Origin: a bacterium
GTDB taxonomy: Bacteria; Patescibacteriota; Microgenomatia; Levybacterales; UBA12049
DNA: 9,965 nt
Reading direction: 5' to 3'
Assembly: GCA_021784535.1 (NCBI GenBank)
Contig: JAJYHW010000050.1
Coordinates: 1-9,965, forward strand
Part shown: positions 1 through 6,178 of the stretch, one piece after another
Layout of the letters: each line of letters opens with the position of its first letter
Numbering within the stretch: the stretch's first letter is position 1
Translations under genes and position numbers: made by a program
The notes under the pieces: generated by a model
The model's database searches: none
Seen by the model: only the letters and a program-made list of their open reading frames with translations
What the model was told of the DNA's origin: nothing

Positions 1-84
1 AATTTTTTCGGCTGACAACGCCGGTGATACCGCTGGCGAATGAACCGATTGCAGGGTCTGAGTTTGTGGTGATGTATCTATCAT
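1..84 (-). CDS. Start of an unidentified gene downstream of the beta subunit, cut by the window edge
   Basis: An open frame starts at an ATG at 84 and runs off the left edge, giving 28 residues that begin MIDTSPQTQTLQS. The visible part is polar and rich in Ser, Thr, Pro and Gln, with no signal peptide or membrane helix. The F-type operon position after beta normally holds epsilon, but this N terminus does not resemble epsilon, which opens with a beta-strand of the type LxVxTP. The ATG directly follows the C-rich heptamer array, the same arrangement seen before the beta gene, which supports it as a real start. The fragment is too short to name. Confidence 0.45.
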   Translation of the reverse strand, partial: MIDTSPQTQTLQSVHSPAVSPALSAEKI

Positions 85-85
85 T

Positions 86-132
86 GTTAGGTTTTAGGTT
101 TTAGGTTTTAGGTTTTAGGTTTTAGGTTTTAG
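86..132 (-). repeat. Heptamer tandem array (GTTTTAG x6 on plus strand) before the gene at 84
   Basis: Six perfect GTTTTAG units occupy 91-132, preceded by a degenerate unit at 86-90. In the mRNA sense this reads as CCTAAAA repeats ending just before the ATG at 84, with no Shine-Dalgarno sequence. A G-rich arm (TTAGGG, CTAGG and TCTAGGG motifs, about 144-178) lies upstream in the mRNA and can pair with it imperfectly. The same unit recurs at 1575-1602. Confidence 0.9.
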
Positions 133-143
133 GAATCAAAAAT

Positions 144-178
144 CCCTAGACCCTAACATCTATAACCTAGTCCCTAAC
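144..178 (-). promoter_or_regulatory. G-rich arm of the intergenic repeat after the beta gene
   Basis: On the plus strand this is a run of CCCTA/CCTA motifs; in the mRNA sense it is TTAGGG-like tracts directly after the beta stop codon. It can pair imperfectly with the C-rich heptamer array at 86-132, forming a long AU-rich stem around a short spacer. It could end transcription of beta, stabilise mRNA 3' ends or mask the start of the next gene. There is no U-run typical of an intrinsic terminator. Its role is inferred from layout alone. Confidence 0.4.
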
Positions 179-1567
179 TCACTGCGTTGCTTCTTTTGCT
201 TCTCCAATAAACATAAATTTATCTTCAGTTAATTGGTCATAAATGCCGTTGAGAATATCTTCCGTATCCTTTACAGTTGTTTCCAGCGGAACAAATTTGC
301 CGGGTCTTCCTGTTTGTTTTTCGACAGTAAAGAAACTTTGGGTAAAATATGCGCGAAGCATTTTAGCACGCTTATATACAAGCTGGTCATCAGTATTTAA
401 TTCGCCTTCACCGATCAGTGAAACTATCCTTTCAAGCGAAATTGCCTTCTTCATGACACTTTGTGCGTGTAGGGCAGTTTTGTAATGTGCTGCTGATACA
501 AATTCCGGTGCCAGAGCAGAAGACGCGGATGCGATAAAGTCAATAGCCGGCAGCCGTCCTTCCTGATAAATATTACGGGAAAGAATAATGGTTGAATCAA
601 GATACGGAAGGATGGCCTGTACTCCCTGATCGAGAATATCATCATTGGGAATATAGATTGCTTCGATACTGGTGATGGTATTGGCATTTGTTGATGCAAG
701 CCGTTCATGAAACGAGGCCATTTCAGAGCTGAGGGTTGCCTGATAACTGTCTTCTGAAGGAATGGCATTCATCAAAAGAGAAAGTTCATTGCCGGCCTGC
801 GCAAGACGAAAGACATTATCAGCAAAGAAAAGTACATCTTTCTTCATGACATCACGGAAGTATTCAGCAAGCGTGAGAGCTGTCGTGCCGCTTAAGAAAC
901 GTAGTGCAGGGTTTTCGCCCATATGACCGAAGACCAGACTCGCGTACGGGAGGACTCCTCCTGCCTGCAGTGACTCTACAAGTTCCTGTCCTTCACGGGT
1001 ACGTTCTCCGATGCCGGCAAACACCGATAAAGTTCCCTGCACAGAGCCTCCTGGCGACATTTGGATAATATTATGGATAATTTCAGTTAGAAGGATCGTT
1101 TTTCCCACACCTGCCCCTCCGAAAAGACCGATTTTGCCACCTTTTAAAATAGGGCAGAAAAGGTCAATTCCTTTGATTCCCGTCACAAGAATTTTTTGTG
1201 GGATATGAATGTCTATATATTGCGGTGAATCTCTGTAAATCGGCCACATATCTTTTGTTTGGATCTGTGGTCCTTTGTCTCTTGGATTGCCAAAAAGGTC
1301 GATAACTCTGCCAAGCAGTTCCGGTCCGACGGGAATGGTGACTGGTTTGAGTGTATTGATGACGCCAATACCGCGTGAAATAGTAGAGCCTTCGGTCAGA
1401 AGCAGACAATAGTAACTGTTCGGGCCGGAAGAAGTAGCAACTGCCATTTTAACAAGCGGGTTATTTTCCAGAATAAGCACGTCATGTACGGCAGGCATTG
1501 CTCCGGTGAAGGAGACTTCGACAACTTGTCCTCTAACTGCGATAACTTTTCCTGATACAAGACTCAT
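179..1567 (-). CDS. atpD: F-type ATPase subunit beta (catalytic)
   Basis: Catalytic subunit of an F1-type rotary ATPase, 462 residues, close to the usual length. Visible: an N-terminal beta-barrel domain, IPVGPELLGRVIDLFGNP (78-95), the P-loop GGAGVGKT (150-157), the catalytic glutamate in GERTREG (E188, R189), Walker B ending FFAD (D250) and the phosphate-site arginine in DNVFR (R254). ATP hydrolysis therefore looks possible. Divergences: the adenine-stacking Tyr of the canonical YPAVDP motif is Leu (LPAID, L339); the segment matching GRMPSAVGYQPT reads NAIPSEDSYQAT (268-279); and the DELSEED lever motif, which contacts gamma, has become GELNTDD (388-394). Unlike delta-alpha-gamma, which overlap, this gene is separated from gamma by a 97-bp repeat region, and it is flanked by similar repeats on both sides. 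No Shine-Dalgarno precedes the ATG. Confidence 0.97.
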   Translation of the reverse strand: MSLVSGKVIAVRGQVVEVSFTGAMPAVHDVLILENNPLVKMAVATSSGPNSYYCLLLTEGSTISRGIGVINTLKPVTIPVGPELLGRVIDLFGNPRDKGPQIQTKDMWPIYRDSPQYIDIHIPQKILVTGIKGIDLFCPILKGGKIGLFGGAGVGKTILLTEIIHNIIQMSPGGSVQGTLSVFAGIGERTREGQELVESLQAGGVLPYASLVFGHMGENPALRFLSGTTALTLAEYFRDVMKKDVLFFADNVFRLAQAGNELSLLMNAIPSEDSYQATLSSEMASFHERLASTNANTITSIEAIYIPNDDILDQGVQAILPYLDSTIILSRNIYQEGRLPAIDFIASASSALAPEFVSAAHYKTALHAQSVMKKAISLERIVSLIGEGELNTDDQLVYKRAKMLRAYFTQSFFTVEKQTGRPGKFVPLETTVKDTEDILNGIYDQLTEDKFMFIGEAKEATQ

Positions 1568-1574
1568 AAATTAG

Positions 1575-1602
1575 GTTTTAGGTTTTAGGTTTTAGGTTTT
1601 AG
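1575..1602 (-). repeat. Heptamer tandem array (GTTTTAG x4 on plus strand) before the beta start
   Basis: Four perfect GTTTTAG units (CCTAAAA in the mRNA sense) end seven bases before the beta ATG, with a partial unit TTAG at 1571-1574. The array occupies the normal Shine-Dalgarno position without providing one. With the array at 91-132 it makes the beta gene a segment flanked by direct repeats in the same orientation. Confidence 0.9.
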
Positions 1603-1634
1603 AGACAAGGTTATAAAGTACTAATTTATAATAA

Positions 1635-1668
1635 CCCTAACCCCTAGAACCTAACGCCTAATCCCTAC
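1635..1668 (-). promoter_or_regulatory. G-tract arm, possible two-quartet G-quadruplex, between gamma and beta
   Basis: In the mRNA sense this reads GGG, GG, GG, GGGG, GGG tracts separated by loops of 3 to 5 bases (ATTA, CGTTA, TTCTA, TTA). It starts inside the last codons of gamma: the gamma TAG at 1665-1667 is part of the first tract. It can fold alone as a weak G-quadruplex or pair imperfectly with the CCTAAAA array next to the beta start. The two folds would exclude each other, a layout suited to tuning beta translation. Function is inferred. Confidence 0.4.
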
Positions 1669-2579
1669 GTTAGTTTCCATAGCGATACGCCTGCAAGTGC
1701 TTCGGTTTGCTTTTTATTCATTAATCTATGTGTAGCAAAACGTTTTGCAAGATTAATTGTTTTCAGTTGCTGGTTGATATTCTCCTGCGCCATATCAAGC
1801 GTTGTAATACGGGAAGCGTAACGGGCGAGTTCTGATTCTGTGACTGTTTGTTGAATAATTCCTGAGAAAATTTCTGTTTCAAAAAAGATAATAATTTTTT
1901 CAAGCGATGGCTCAAAAAGATAATGTACAGCCGGGAGAGGGGATTGTTCTCCTTGTTGATTTTGCGGCGTAATTGGATTTTGTCCTGAAACATCAAGAAC
2001 AGTCGTGTTCTGTTGTGCCATACTTTCAAATCTAGCGTAAAAAATAATGACATTTGAATATTCGGCGAGATCTTGCGTGACTTTTTTGAGCGATTCTTCA
2101 CTCGTTTTATTTTCTGCGAGTGAATAAAAAAGAAATTCTCGGTTTGGGAAATCATCACTAAATAATCTTTTTCCGAATTCACCGATAATAATTGGCACTG
2201 CGTCTGTATGCTCCTTGAGATAGGTTTTAAATTCAGAATATGTTTTCTCAAGAATATTACTGAATAAACCTGAATTTGCGGAAAGATACACACAGGCAAG
2301 TTTGCCGTTGCCGACTTTGAGCGCCATGTTGGATGCCTGTATCTGATCAACAACTTTTTTACCTTTTTTTTCCTGCAATAACCGGATGATCTGGTTTTTG
2401 TAGGAAATAGTGACTTCCCGATAAATTTCAGTCAGCTCATCATTCATATCACGGCTGAGAAGCACTTTGTTACGTATTTCACGCATTTTCATACTCGCAA
2501 TTTCTTCAGAAGCACCGACAATGTCTTTGATGCCGGTTAAATCTTCAATTTGTATCAATATGTTTTTTAAATAGTTCAT
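1665..2579 (-). CDS. atpG: F-type ATPase subunit gamma (central shaft), divergent
   Basis: Central rotor shaft of F1, 304 residues, slightly longer than the usual ~285-290. The N-terminal helix (about 8-55, with GASEEIASMKMREIRNK) corresponds to the family's TKAMEMVAAAKLR segment. The Rossmann-like core carries YLSANSGLFSNIL, matching the ITSDRGLCGGYN region. The C-terminal helix (about 245-300, ARYASRITTLDMAQEN then LINKKQT-like residues to ALAG) matches the family ending RxxAMxxAxxN...RQxxITxEIxEIxxG. The middle (about 205-230) contains a Gln/Pro/Asn-rich insert. The ATG overlaps the alpha stop as ATGA, so the two are translationally coupled. The TAG stop lies in a repeat arm. Identification is firm from family pattern and operon position, although overall identity is low. 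Confidence 0.92.
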   Translation of the reverse strand: MNYLKNILIQIEDLTGIKDIVGASEEIASMKMREIRNKVLLSRDMNDELTEIYREVTISYKNQIIRLLQEKKGKKVVDQIQASNMALKVGNGKLACVYLSANSGLFSNILEKTYSEFKTYLKEHTDAVPIIIGEFGKRLFSDDFPNREFLFYSLAENKTSEESLKKVTQDLAEYSNVIIFYARFESMAQQNTTVLDVSGQNPITPQNQQGEQSPLPAVHYLFEPSLEKIIIFFETEIFSGIIQQTVTESELARYASRITTLDMAQENINQQLKTINLAKRFATHRLMNKKQTEALAGVSLWKLT

Positions 2580-4069
2580 ATATTTGTCACAGTCACCACT
2601 TGTACTCCAAGCGTACTGAGAATTTTATCCTGCTGTCGTCTTACTGTCAGCAATAATTCATTTAATGATTGCGCTGCGCTTACCAGTGTTTTGATCAAGG
2701 ATTGTGCTTCCAGGCTGTTTTTATATGTTTGCTGGATTACCGTGATATCTTTTTCCATTTTTGCAATGTCCTGCCAGTAATCAGACCAGAGCAAGCAGAA
2801 AATAACGATATGCAAATCAAGATTGCGCACTTCATTTGCTGCCTGATTGAAAAATGCAAAAATTCTTTCTGCAACTGCCAAAGTTCGCTTGATTCCTGAA
2901 CCAGCCTCCGCGCTAAAATGACTAAAGCTTTCGAGCTTGCGATGTAGGGTTAAGAAACTAATCAGTTCTCGGTTTAGTGTGAGGCGGAGCGGTGATTGGG
3001 TTTGGCGTCCGACACGGCTGACAGAAATAAAAGGATTCACTGCTGGCCTGTTACCTTTGGTAAACATATCAACGTCAAAATATAAATGTCCGTCTGTCAT
3101 AGACATGAGATTGGTTTGAATAAAGCCGGCAATATCTCCTTCTACTGATTCAACGACAGGAAGACAGGTAATAGCATGCTCTGATCCGTCGGGAAGAATA
3201 AAATTTCCTGCTCTTTCCAATAACCGTGCATGAGTATAAAAAATATCTGCGGGGTATGCGTTCCGTCCGGGAAACCGTCTGCCGATTAACATAATTTCAC
3301 GGTAAAATTTGGCATGCGTGAACAGATCATCCATCACAATAAGAACGTCATGTCCTTCATCACGGAAGTATTCAGCAAGCGTCATGGCAGCATATGGCGT
3401 CAGATAGATAATTCCTGCCGGATCTTCAGAACTTGACGCGATTATGATAGTATTTTTTTCAATACCAGAGGCATGAAAGAAAGATTCGATTTTTTTTATA
3501 TCTGTTTTTTTCTTGCCGATACCCGCGTAGATGCAAATCGTTCCGAGACTTGCCTGTTTCAAAATTGTCTGGTAAAGAAAACTCGTTTTTCCGGTTTTTC
3601 TGTCACCGATAATAAGCTCCCGCTGACCTTTCCCCAGAGGAATAAGCATATCCACAAGCGTCACACCGGTTTCAAAAGATTGTGCGATATGCGCTCTCGT
3701 ATTGATTCCAGTGGGACTGATATCGATAGGACGGGAGATTTTTGCTTTTTCAATTGTTTGATTTTCATTTAACGGTTGACCAAAAGGATCAATGGCTTTG
3801 CCGAGCAGCTCAAATCCGACCGGTATTTCCTGTTTGTTTCCTGTTCGGGTGACACGGGTGCCGGCTTTGACTGAATAATTGGAAAAAAGCAGTATTTCCA
3901 CTTGGTCTCGAGTGAGAGAAAGAACAACGCCAAGCTCTCCTGTTTCAAACATAACAATCTCCTGCACAGTGGCTTTGGGTAGGCCATTTACATATACTAT
4001 AGACTGATTACAGGCCTCAACAAATCCTATTTCTTCAGTTGTTGTGAGATATTGTTGAAAGGTCTTCAT
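2576..4069 (-). CDS. atpA: F-type ATPase subunit alpha
   Basis: Non-catalytic nucleotide-binding subunit of the F1 hexamer, 497 residues. Visible: IPVGFELLGKAIDPFGQPL (82-100), P-loop GDRKTGKT (155-162, the alpha-type GDRQTGKT), Walker B DVLIVMDDL (241-249), the alpha signature RRFPGRNAYPADIFYTHARL (264-283) and the arginine finger in SVSRVG (R352), which completes the neighbouring beta catalytic site. The N terminus is short: about 30 residues precede the NGL motif, against about 44 in E. coli, so most of the N-terminal helix that binds delta in standard enzymes is missing. The start overlaps the delta stop as ATGA and the stop overlaps the gamma start the same way. Confidence 0.97.
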   Translation of the reverse strand: MKTFQQYLTTTEEIGFVEACNQSIVYVNGLPKATVQEIVMFETGELGVVLSLTRDQVEILLFSNYSVKAGTRVTRTGNKQEIPVGFELLGKAIDPFGQPLNENQTIEKAKISRPIDISPTGINTRAHIAQSFETGVTLVDMLIPLGKGQRELIIGDRKTGKTSFLYQTILKQASLGTICIYAGIGKKKTDIKKIESFFHASGIEKNTIIIASSSEDPAGIIYLTPYAAMTLAEYFRDEGHDVLIVMDDLFTHAKFYREIMLIGRRFPGRNAYPADIFYTHARLLERAGNFILPDGSEHAITCLPVVESVEGDIAGFIQTNLMSMTDGHLYFDVDMFTKGNRPAVNPFISVSRVGRQTQSPLRLTLNRELISFLTLHRKLESFSHFSAEAGSGIKRTLAVAERIFAFFNQAANEVRNLDLHIVIFCLLWSDYWQDIAKMEKDITVIQQTYKNSLEAQSLIKTLVSAAQSLNELLLTVRRQQDKILSTLGVQVVTVTNI

Positions 4070-4566
4070 AATAATCCCATAATATCATCCCGTTGAATCT
4101 GAAATTTTGTGGCAAGATTTTTTCGTACGGTGTAATCTTTATACTTTCCGTCTGCGATCAGTAGCAATCCTCCCACAATTGATTTATCAAATTGTAAATC
4201 GATAAGAAGATCTGCTCTGATATTTGCTTTAATCCAGTCAGAAAAGAGCGCTATCGCCGCATCATCCGGCTGAAACGCGATTGTCATCTGAATACTTTGA
4301 CAAGCGCGAAGTTTTGCTGCAAGCTCGTCTACCTGTCGTGTCATGCTAATCTGATTTTCAGGAGTAATTTTTTCAGTTGCAAAATGAGCGATAAGCACGT
4401 CTGCGATCTCTTTGGGAAGCTTCTCGAAAATCTGCTGTTGTTCTTCATTTGTCTTTGCGGAAAAAAAGGTCTTGGCAAATTCGTCAAGACATAAGAGCAC
4501 ATCAGAGACCTCCGTCTTTGTACGGAGTTTATAAACGATTTGATCAAACAGGGCAGACTGTGTCAT
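4066..4566 (-). CDS. atpH: F-type ATPase subunit delta (stator)
   Basis: Peripheral-stalk subunit linking b to the top of F1, 166 residues, slightly shorter than the usual 170-180. The N-terminal part is helical. The C-terminal part has the family signature in diverged form: LQFDKSIVGGLLLIADGKYK (143-162), then DYTVRKNLATKF, corresponding to DxSLIGGxxIRxGDxxxDGSVRxRLxxL. Position between b and alpha agrees with the standard operon order. It ends in an ATGA overlap with alpha. Retention of delta and b argues that a stator still exists even though the c-like subunit appears unable to carry ions. Confidence 0.88.
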   Translation of the reverse strand: MTQSALFDQIVYKLRTKTEVSDVLLCLDEFAKTFFSAKTNEEQQQIFEKLPKEIADVLIAHFATEKITPENQISMTRQVDELAAKLRACQSIQMTIAFQPDDAAIALFSDWIKANIRADLLIDLQFDKSIVGGLLLIADGKYKDYTVRKNLATKFQIQRDDIMGLL

Positions 4567-4568
4567 AT

Positions 4569-4608
4569 GATCTTAGATTCCAGGAACAAAGATCGAAGAA
4601 CTAAGATC
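4569..4608 (-). promoter_or_regulatory. Inverted repeat between the b fragment and delta
   Basis: A perfect 8-bp inverted repeat, GATCTTAG at 4569-4576 and CTAAGATC at 4601-4608, lies in the 45-bp gap just before the delta ATG, with a 24-base spacer. In the mRNA it would place a hairpin two bases before the start codon. It could set delta translation relative to b. No terminator-like U-run follows. The stem is short, so chance cannot be ruled out. Confidence 0.3.
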
Positions 4609-4611
4609 CAG

Positions 4612-4980
4612 TTATTGGAATACTTGTTCTTTCTTTGCTGTTTCAAGAGCTTGTATTACCAGTTCCTTATGCTTGTCATAGGAAATTCCCTGACTGAGTA
4701 CCATTTCAGAAACACGGTAAAGTATTTTATAAATATCTTCATCAATTTTTTGGTATTTCTGTTTTTTATATTCTTCCAGATCTTTTTCCATTGCGAGATA
4801 TTCTTCATCAATCTTTTCTTTGGCAATTTTTTCGGAATTAATTGTTTCTTTTTCCAGTACATCACGAAATTCTTTAAAGTCCGCCCGGACATCGTCTTCG
4901 ACATCTTTTGTTATCGTTTTTAATATATTGATATCTTCTTCCTGAATTTGCGTCATCATATCCTGGTAGGCAAGTTTCAT
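4612..4980 (-). CDS. atpF: F-type ATPase subunit b, C-terminal soluble part (split gene)
   Basis: From the first in-frame ATG this encodes 122 residues of charged coiled-coil, for example QEEDINILKTITKDVEDD and EKETINSEKIAKEKIDEEY, without a membrane segment. This is the dimerisation and delta-binding part of a stator b subunit. The frame stays open upstream for another 37 codons with the same coiled-coil character (4981-5091), then meets TAG and TAA, beyond which the same frame is the membrane-anchored b fragment. This therefore appears to be the second half of one ancestral gene. No in-frame ATG, GTG or TTG exists between 4981 and 5091. It is followed by delta. Confidence 0.75.
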   Translation of the reverse strand: MKLAYQDMMTQIQEEDINILKTITKDVEDDVRADFKEFRDVLEKETINSEKIAKEKIDEEYLAMEKDLEEYKKQKYQKIDEDIYKILYRVSEMVLSQGISYDKHKELVIQALETAKKEQVFQ

Positions 4981-5091
4981 ATCTTCTGAAGCTTTGGTAA
5001 ATACTTCAGCCTGCTGTTTTTCAAGCTCGGCTAGTCTTTCTTTTAATGCCTGATTCGAATCACTCTCGTATGTTTTGCTGCTTGCGAGTAT
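4981..5091 (-). other. In-frame coding-like extension upstream of the b C-terminal fragment; possible AUA start
   Basis: Thirty-seven codons in frame with both b fragments translate to a heptad-rich stretch including ALKERLAELEKQQAEVF, the natural continuation of the b stalk. The first codon after the tandem stops is ATA (5089-5091). AGGA lies seven bases upstream of it, inside the last codons of the anchor gene, which is ideal Shine-Dalgarno spacing. Either a rare AUA start is used by termination-reinitiation, the stops are read through, or this part is not translated and the shorter ATG form at 4980 is made. Conserved coding character favours translation. Confidence 0.5.
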
Positions 5092-5094
5092 CTA

Positions 5095-5325
5095 TTATTC
5101 CTGCCGATTGGCCATATCAATAATCTCCAGAGCCTTTTCATGTGCCTGCTCAAGAAGTTTGACTGGTTTTTCGGTCAGTTGATTCTGTAAGTGGTTATTT
5201 GTTTTTTGTATCTCGTGCAGTTCCTGTGCTGTTTTTGCGTATTCTCTGACAAGAAAAAATAGCACGACAGCGAGAGTAGTTACTGCTGCCGTAAGAAATA
5301 TTAATGATATTGGATCAATGAGCAT
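5095..5325 (-). CDS. atpF: F-type ATPase subunit b, N-terminal membrane anchor (split gene)
   Basis: Encodes 76 residues: one transmembrane helix at about 8-26 (LIFLTAAVTTLAVVLFFLV), then a coiled-coil ending EKALEIIDMANRQE. This is the classic b-subunit plan, but the family is normally about 160 residues or more. It ends in TAA, immediately followed in frame by TAG, and the same frame then continues as the rest of the stalk. On its own it would anchor in the membrane but be too short to reach delta at the top of F1. It could work if it assembles with the separate C-terminal piece. The ATG follows a C-rich repeat arm and has no Shine-Dalgarno. Confidence 0.8.
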   Translation of the reverse strand: MLIDPISLIFLTAAVTTLAVVLFFLVREYAKTAQELHEIQKTNNHLQNQLTEKPVKLLEQAHEKALEIIDMANRQE

Positions 5326-5334
5326 TATTAGTTT

Positions 5335-5397
5335 ATAGGCGATAGGTTATAGGGGATAGAAATGCTATTCACTACCCACTATACGCTATACCCTGCC
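5335..5397 (-). repeat. G-rich/C-rich degenerate inverted repeat between the c-like and b genes
   Basis: In the mRNA sense a G-rich arm (GGCAGGGTATAGCGTATAG, then TGGGTAG) is followed by a C-rich arm (TATCCCCTATAACCTATCGC then CTATAAAC) that ends shortly before the b start codon. The arms pair imperfectly around a short loop. The layout matches the repeats around beta, but the unit is TATAGG-like instead of TTTTAGG. It suggests one repeat family at gene boundaries of this operon. Confidence 0.55.
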
Positions 5398-5398
5398 T

Positions 5399-6163
5399 TT
5401 ATAATACTAGAATCAGATATGATATCGCAACTCCGAAGAACATAATTCCGATAGTAATCGCGGTATTGATAAAAACACTGAAGAGAATAGCCTGTTTGGC
5501 AAGCGGATTGCGGCCGATTGCCTCGACGCCGCGATTTGATGCTCTTCCAAAAAACCGGAAGCCCAAAAAGAATGATAAAATTGTGATAAGACCGGCTACA
5601 AAATACCTGATAGCGCCAAGCGGTGATTGCAGTGCTTCATTGAGTCCCAGTGTATATGCGTTTAAGCTATTGTGTAGAATATCATTGGTAATTTGCGCGT
5701 AATGTGGTTGAAGCGCGATAAGAATAAGGCCTGTTTTTTTGGGATTATTATTTGCATAACTTTGTTCAGCGCGGCCGAGAACATAACCGTTATCAATTGC
5801 TTTTTGTCCGACTCCCGGCATGGTAGAGGATGTGATGAAATCTCCGACGTTTATATTGCCGTTCTGACTTGAGACTCTCACCAATACTTCGCCGGTACTA
5901 ATGACTGGTACATTATGTTTTGCGGTAAGATCCCGCAGGTAGATTGCTGGCTGAAGACTTATTACGCCGAAGATCTGGGAATCATATGCAGAATTAGAAA
6001 GTTTGTATCCATTGGGAGAAGAGGTGATGATATCTCCGTTTTGCACTTTGCCGCTTATCGAAATGCCAATTGCGGTGCCGTTTGAAAAATTCTGCGCGAA
6101 AACAGGAAGTACGTTTGCTCCAAATAGTATTATGCTTGTAACAATAAGGACAGCTTTTTTCAT
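5399..6163 (-). CDS. atpE: Secreted-domain fusion of an F-type ATPase c-like hairpin, lacking the ion-binding carboxylate
   Basis: Encodes 254 residues, against 70-90 for a normal c subunit. Residues 1-23 are a signal peptide (MKKAVLIVTS..., likely cut after VFA). Residues about 28-155 are an extracytoplasmic domain with two GDxITSS motifs (43-49 and 107-113) and STMPGVGQKA...GYVLGRAEQSY, resembling the peptidase G2-like/tail-fibre C-terminal domain family. Residues about 183-254 form two transmembrane helices around a polar loop, RGVEAIGRNPLAKQ (211-224), which matches the c-subunit loop GRALEGIARNPEA. The essential Glu/Asp, 18 residues after the loop Pro in E. coli c, is Ile here (I238), and helix 2 has no acidic residue. 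Helix 1 also lacks the glycine repeats that pack c-rings. N-out topology agrees with c. The assignment rests on loop motif and operon position; another membrane protein is possible. Confidence 0.65.
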   Translation of the reverse strand: MKKAVLIVTSIILFGANVLPVFAQNFSNGTAIGISISGKVQNGDIITSSPNGYKLSNSAYDSQIFGVISLQPAIYLRDLTAKHNVPVISTGEVLVRVSSQNGNINVGDFITSSTMPGVGQKAIDNGYVLGRAEQSYANNNPKKTGLILIALQPHYAQITNDILHNSLNAYTLGLNEALQSPLGAIRYFVAGLITILSFFLGFRFFGRASNRGVEAIGRNPLAKQAILFSVFINTAITIGIMFFGVAISYLILVL

Positions 6164-6178
6164 TATCTAAAACTTAAT

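Noticed and set aside
86..132. Telomere-like TTTTAGG array suggesting a linear replicon end or eukaryotic DNA
   Set aside because: The arrays are short, internal, occur at two gene boundaries and are followed by bacterial operon genes. They do not lie at a molecule end.
451..1409. Other-frame open stretches inside the beta gene
   Set aside because: They overlap the strongly supported beta frame, have no recognisable domains and appear to be by-products of its codon use.
86..1602. Possible CRISPR array from repeated units
   Set aside because: Units are contiguous 7-mers without spacers, and no cas genes are present.
5092..5097. Recoding of TAA and TAG as sense codons in this organism
   Set aside because: Gamma ends in TAG, the c-like and b frames end at normal positions, and CPR recoding known to me concerns TGA only. 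A local split or readthrough is more likely.
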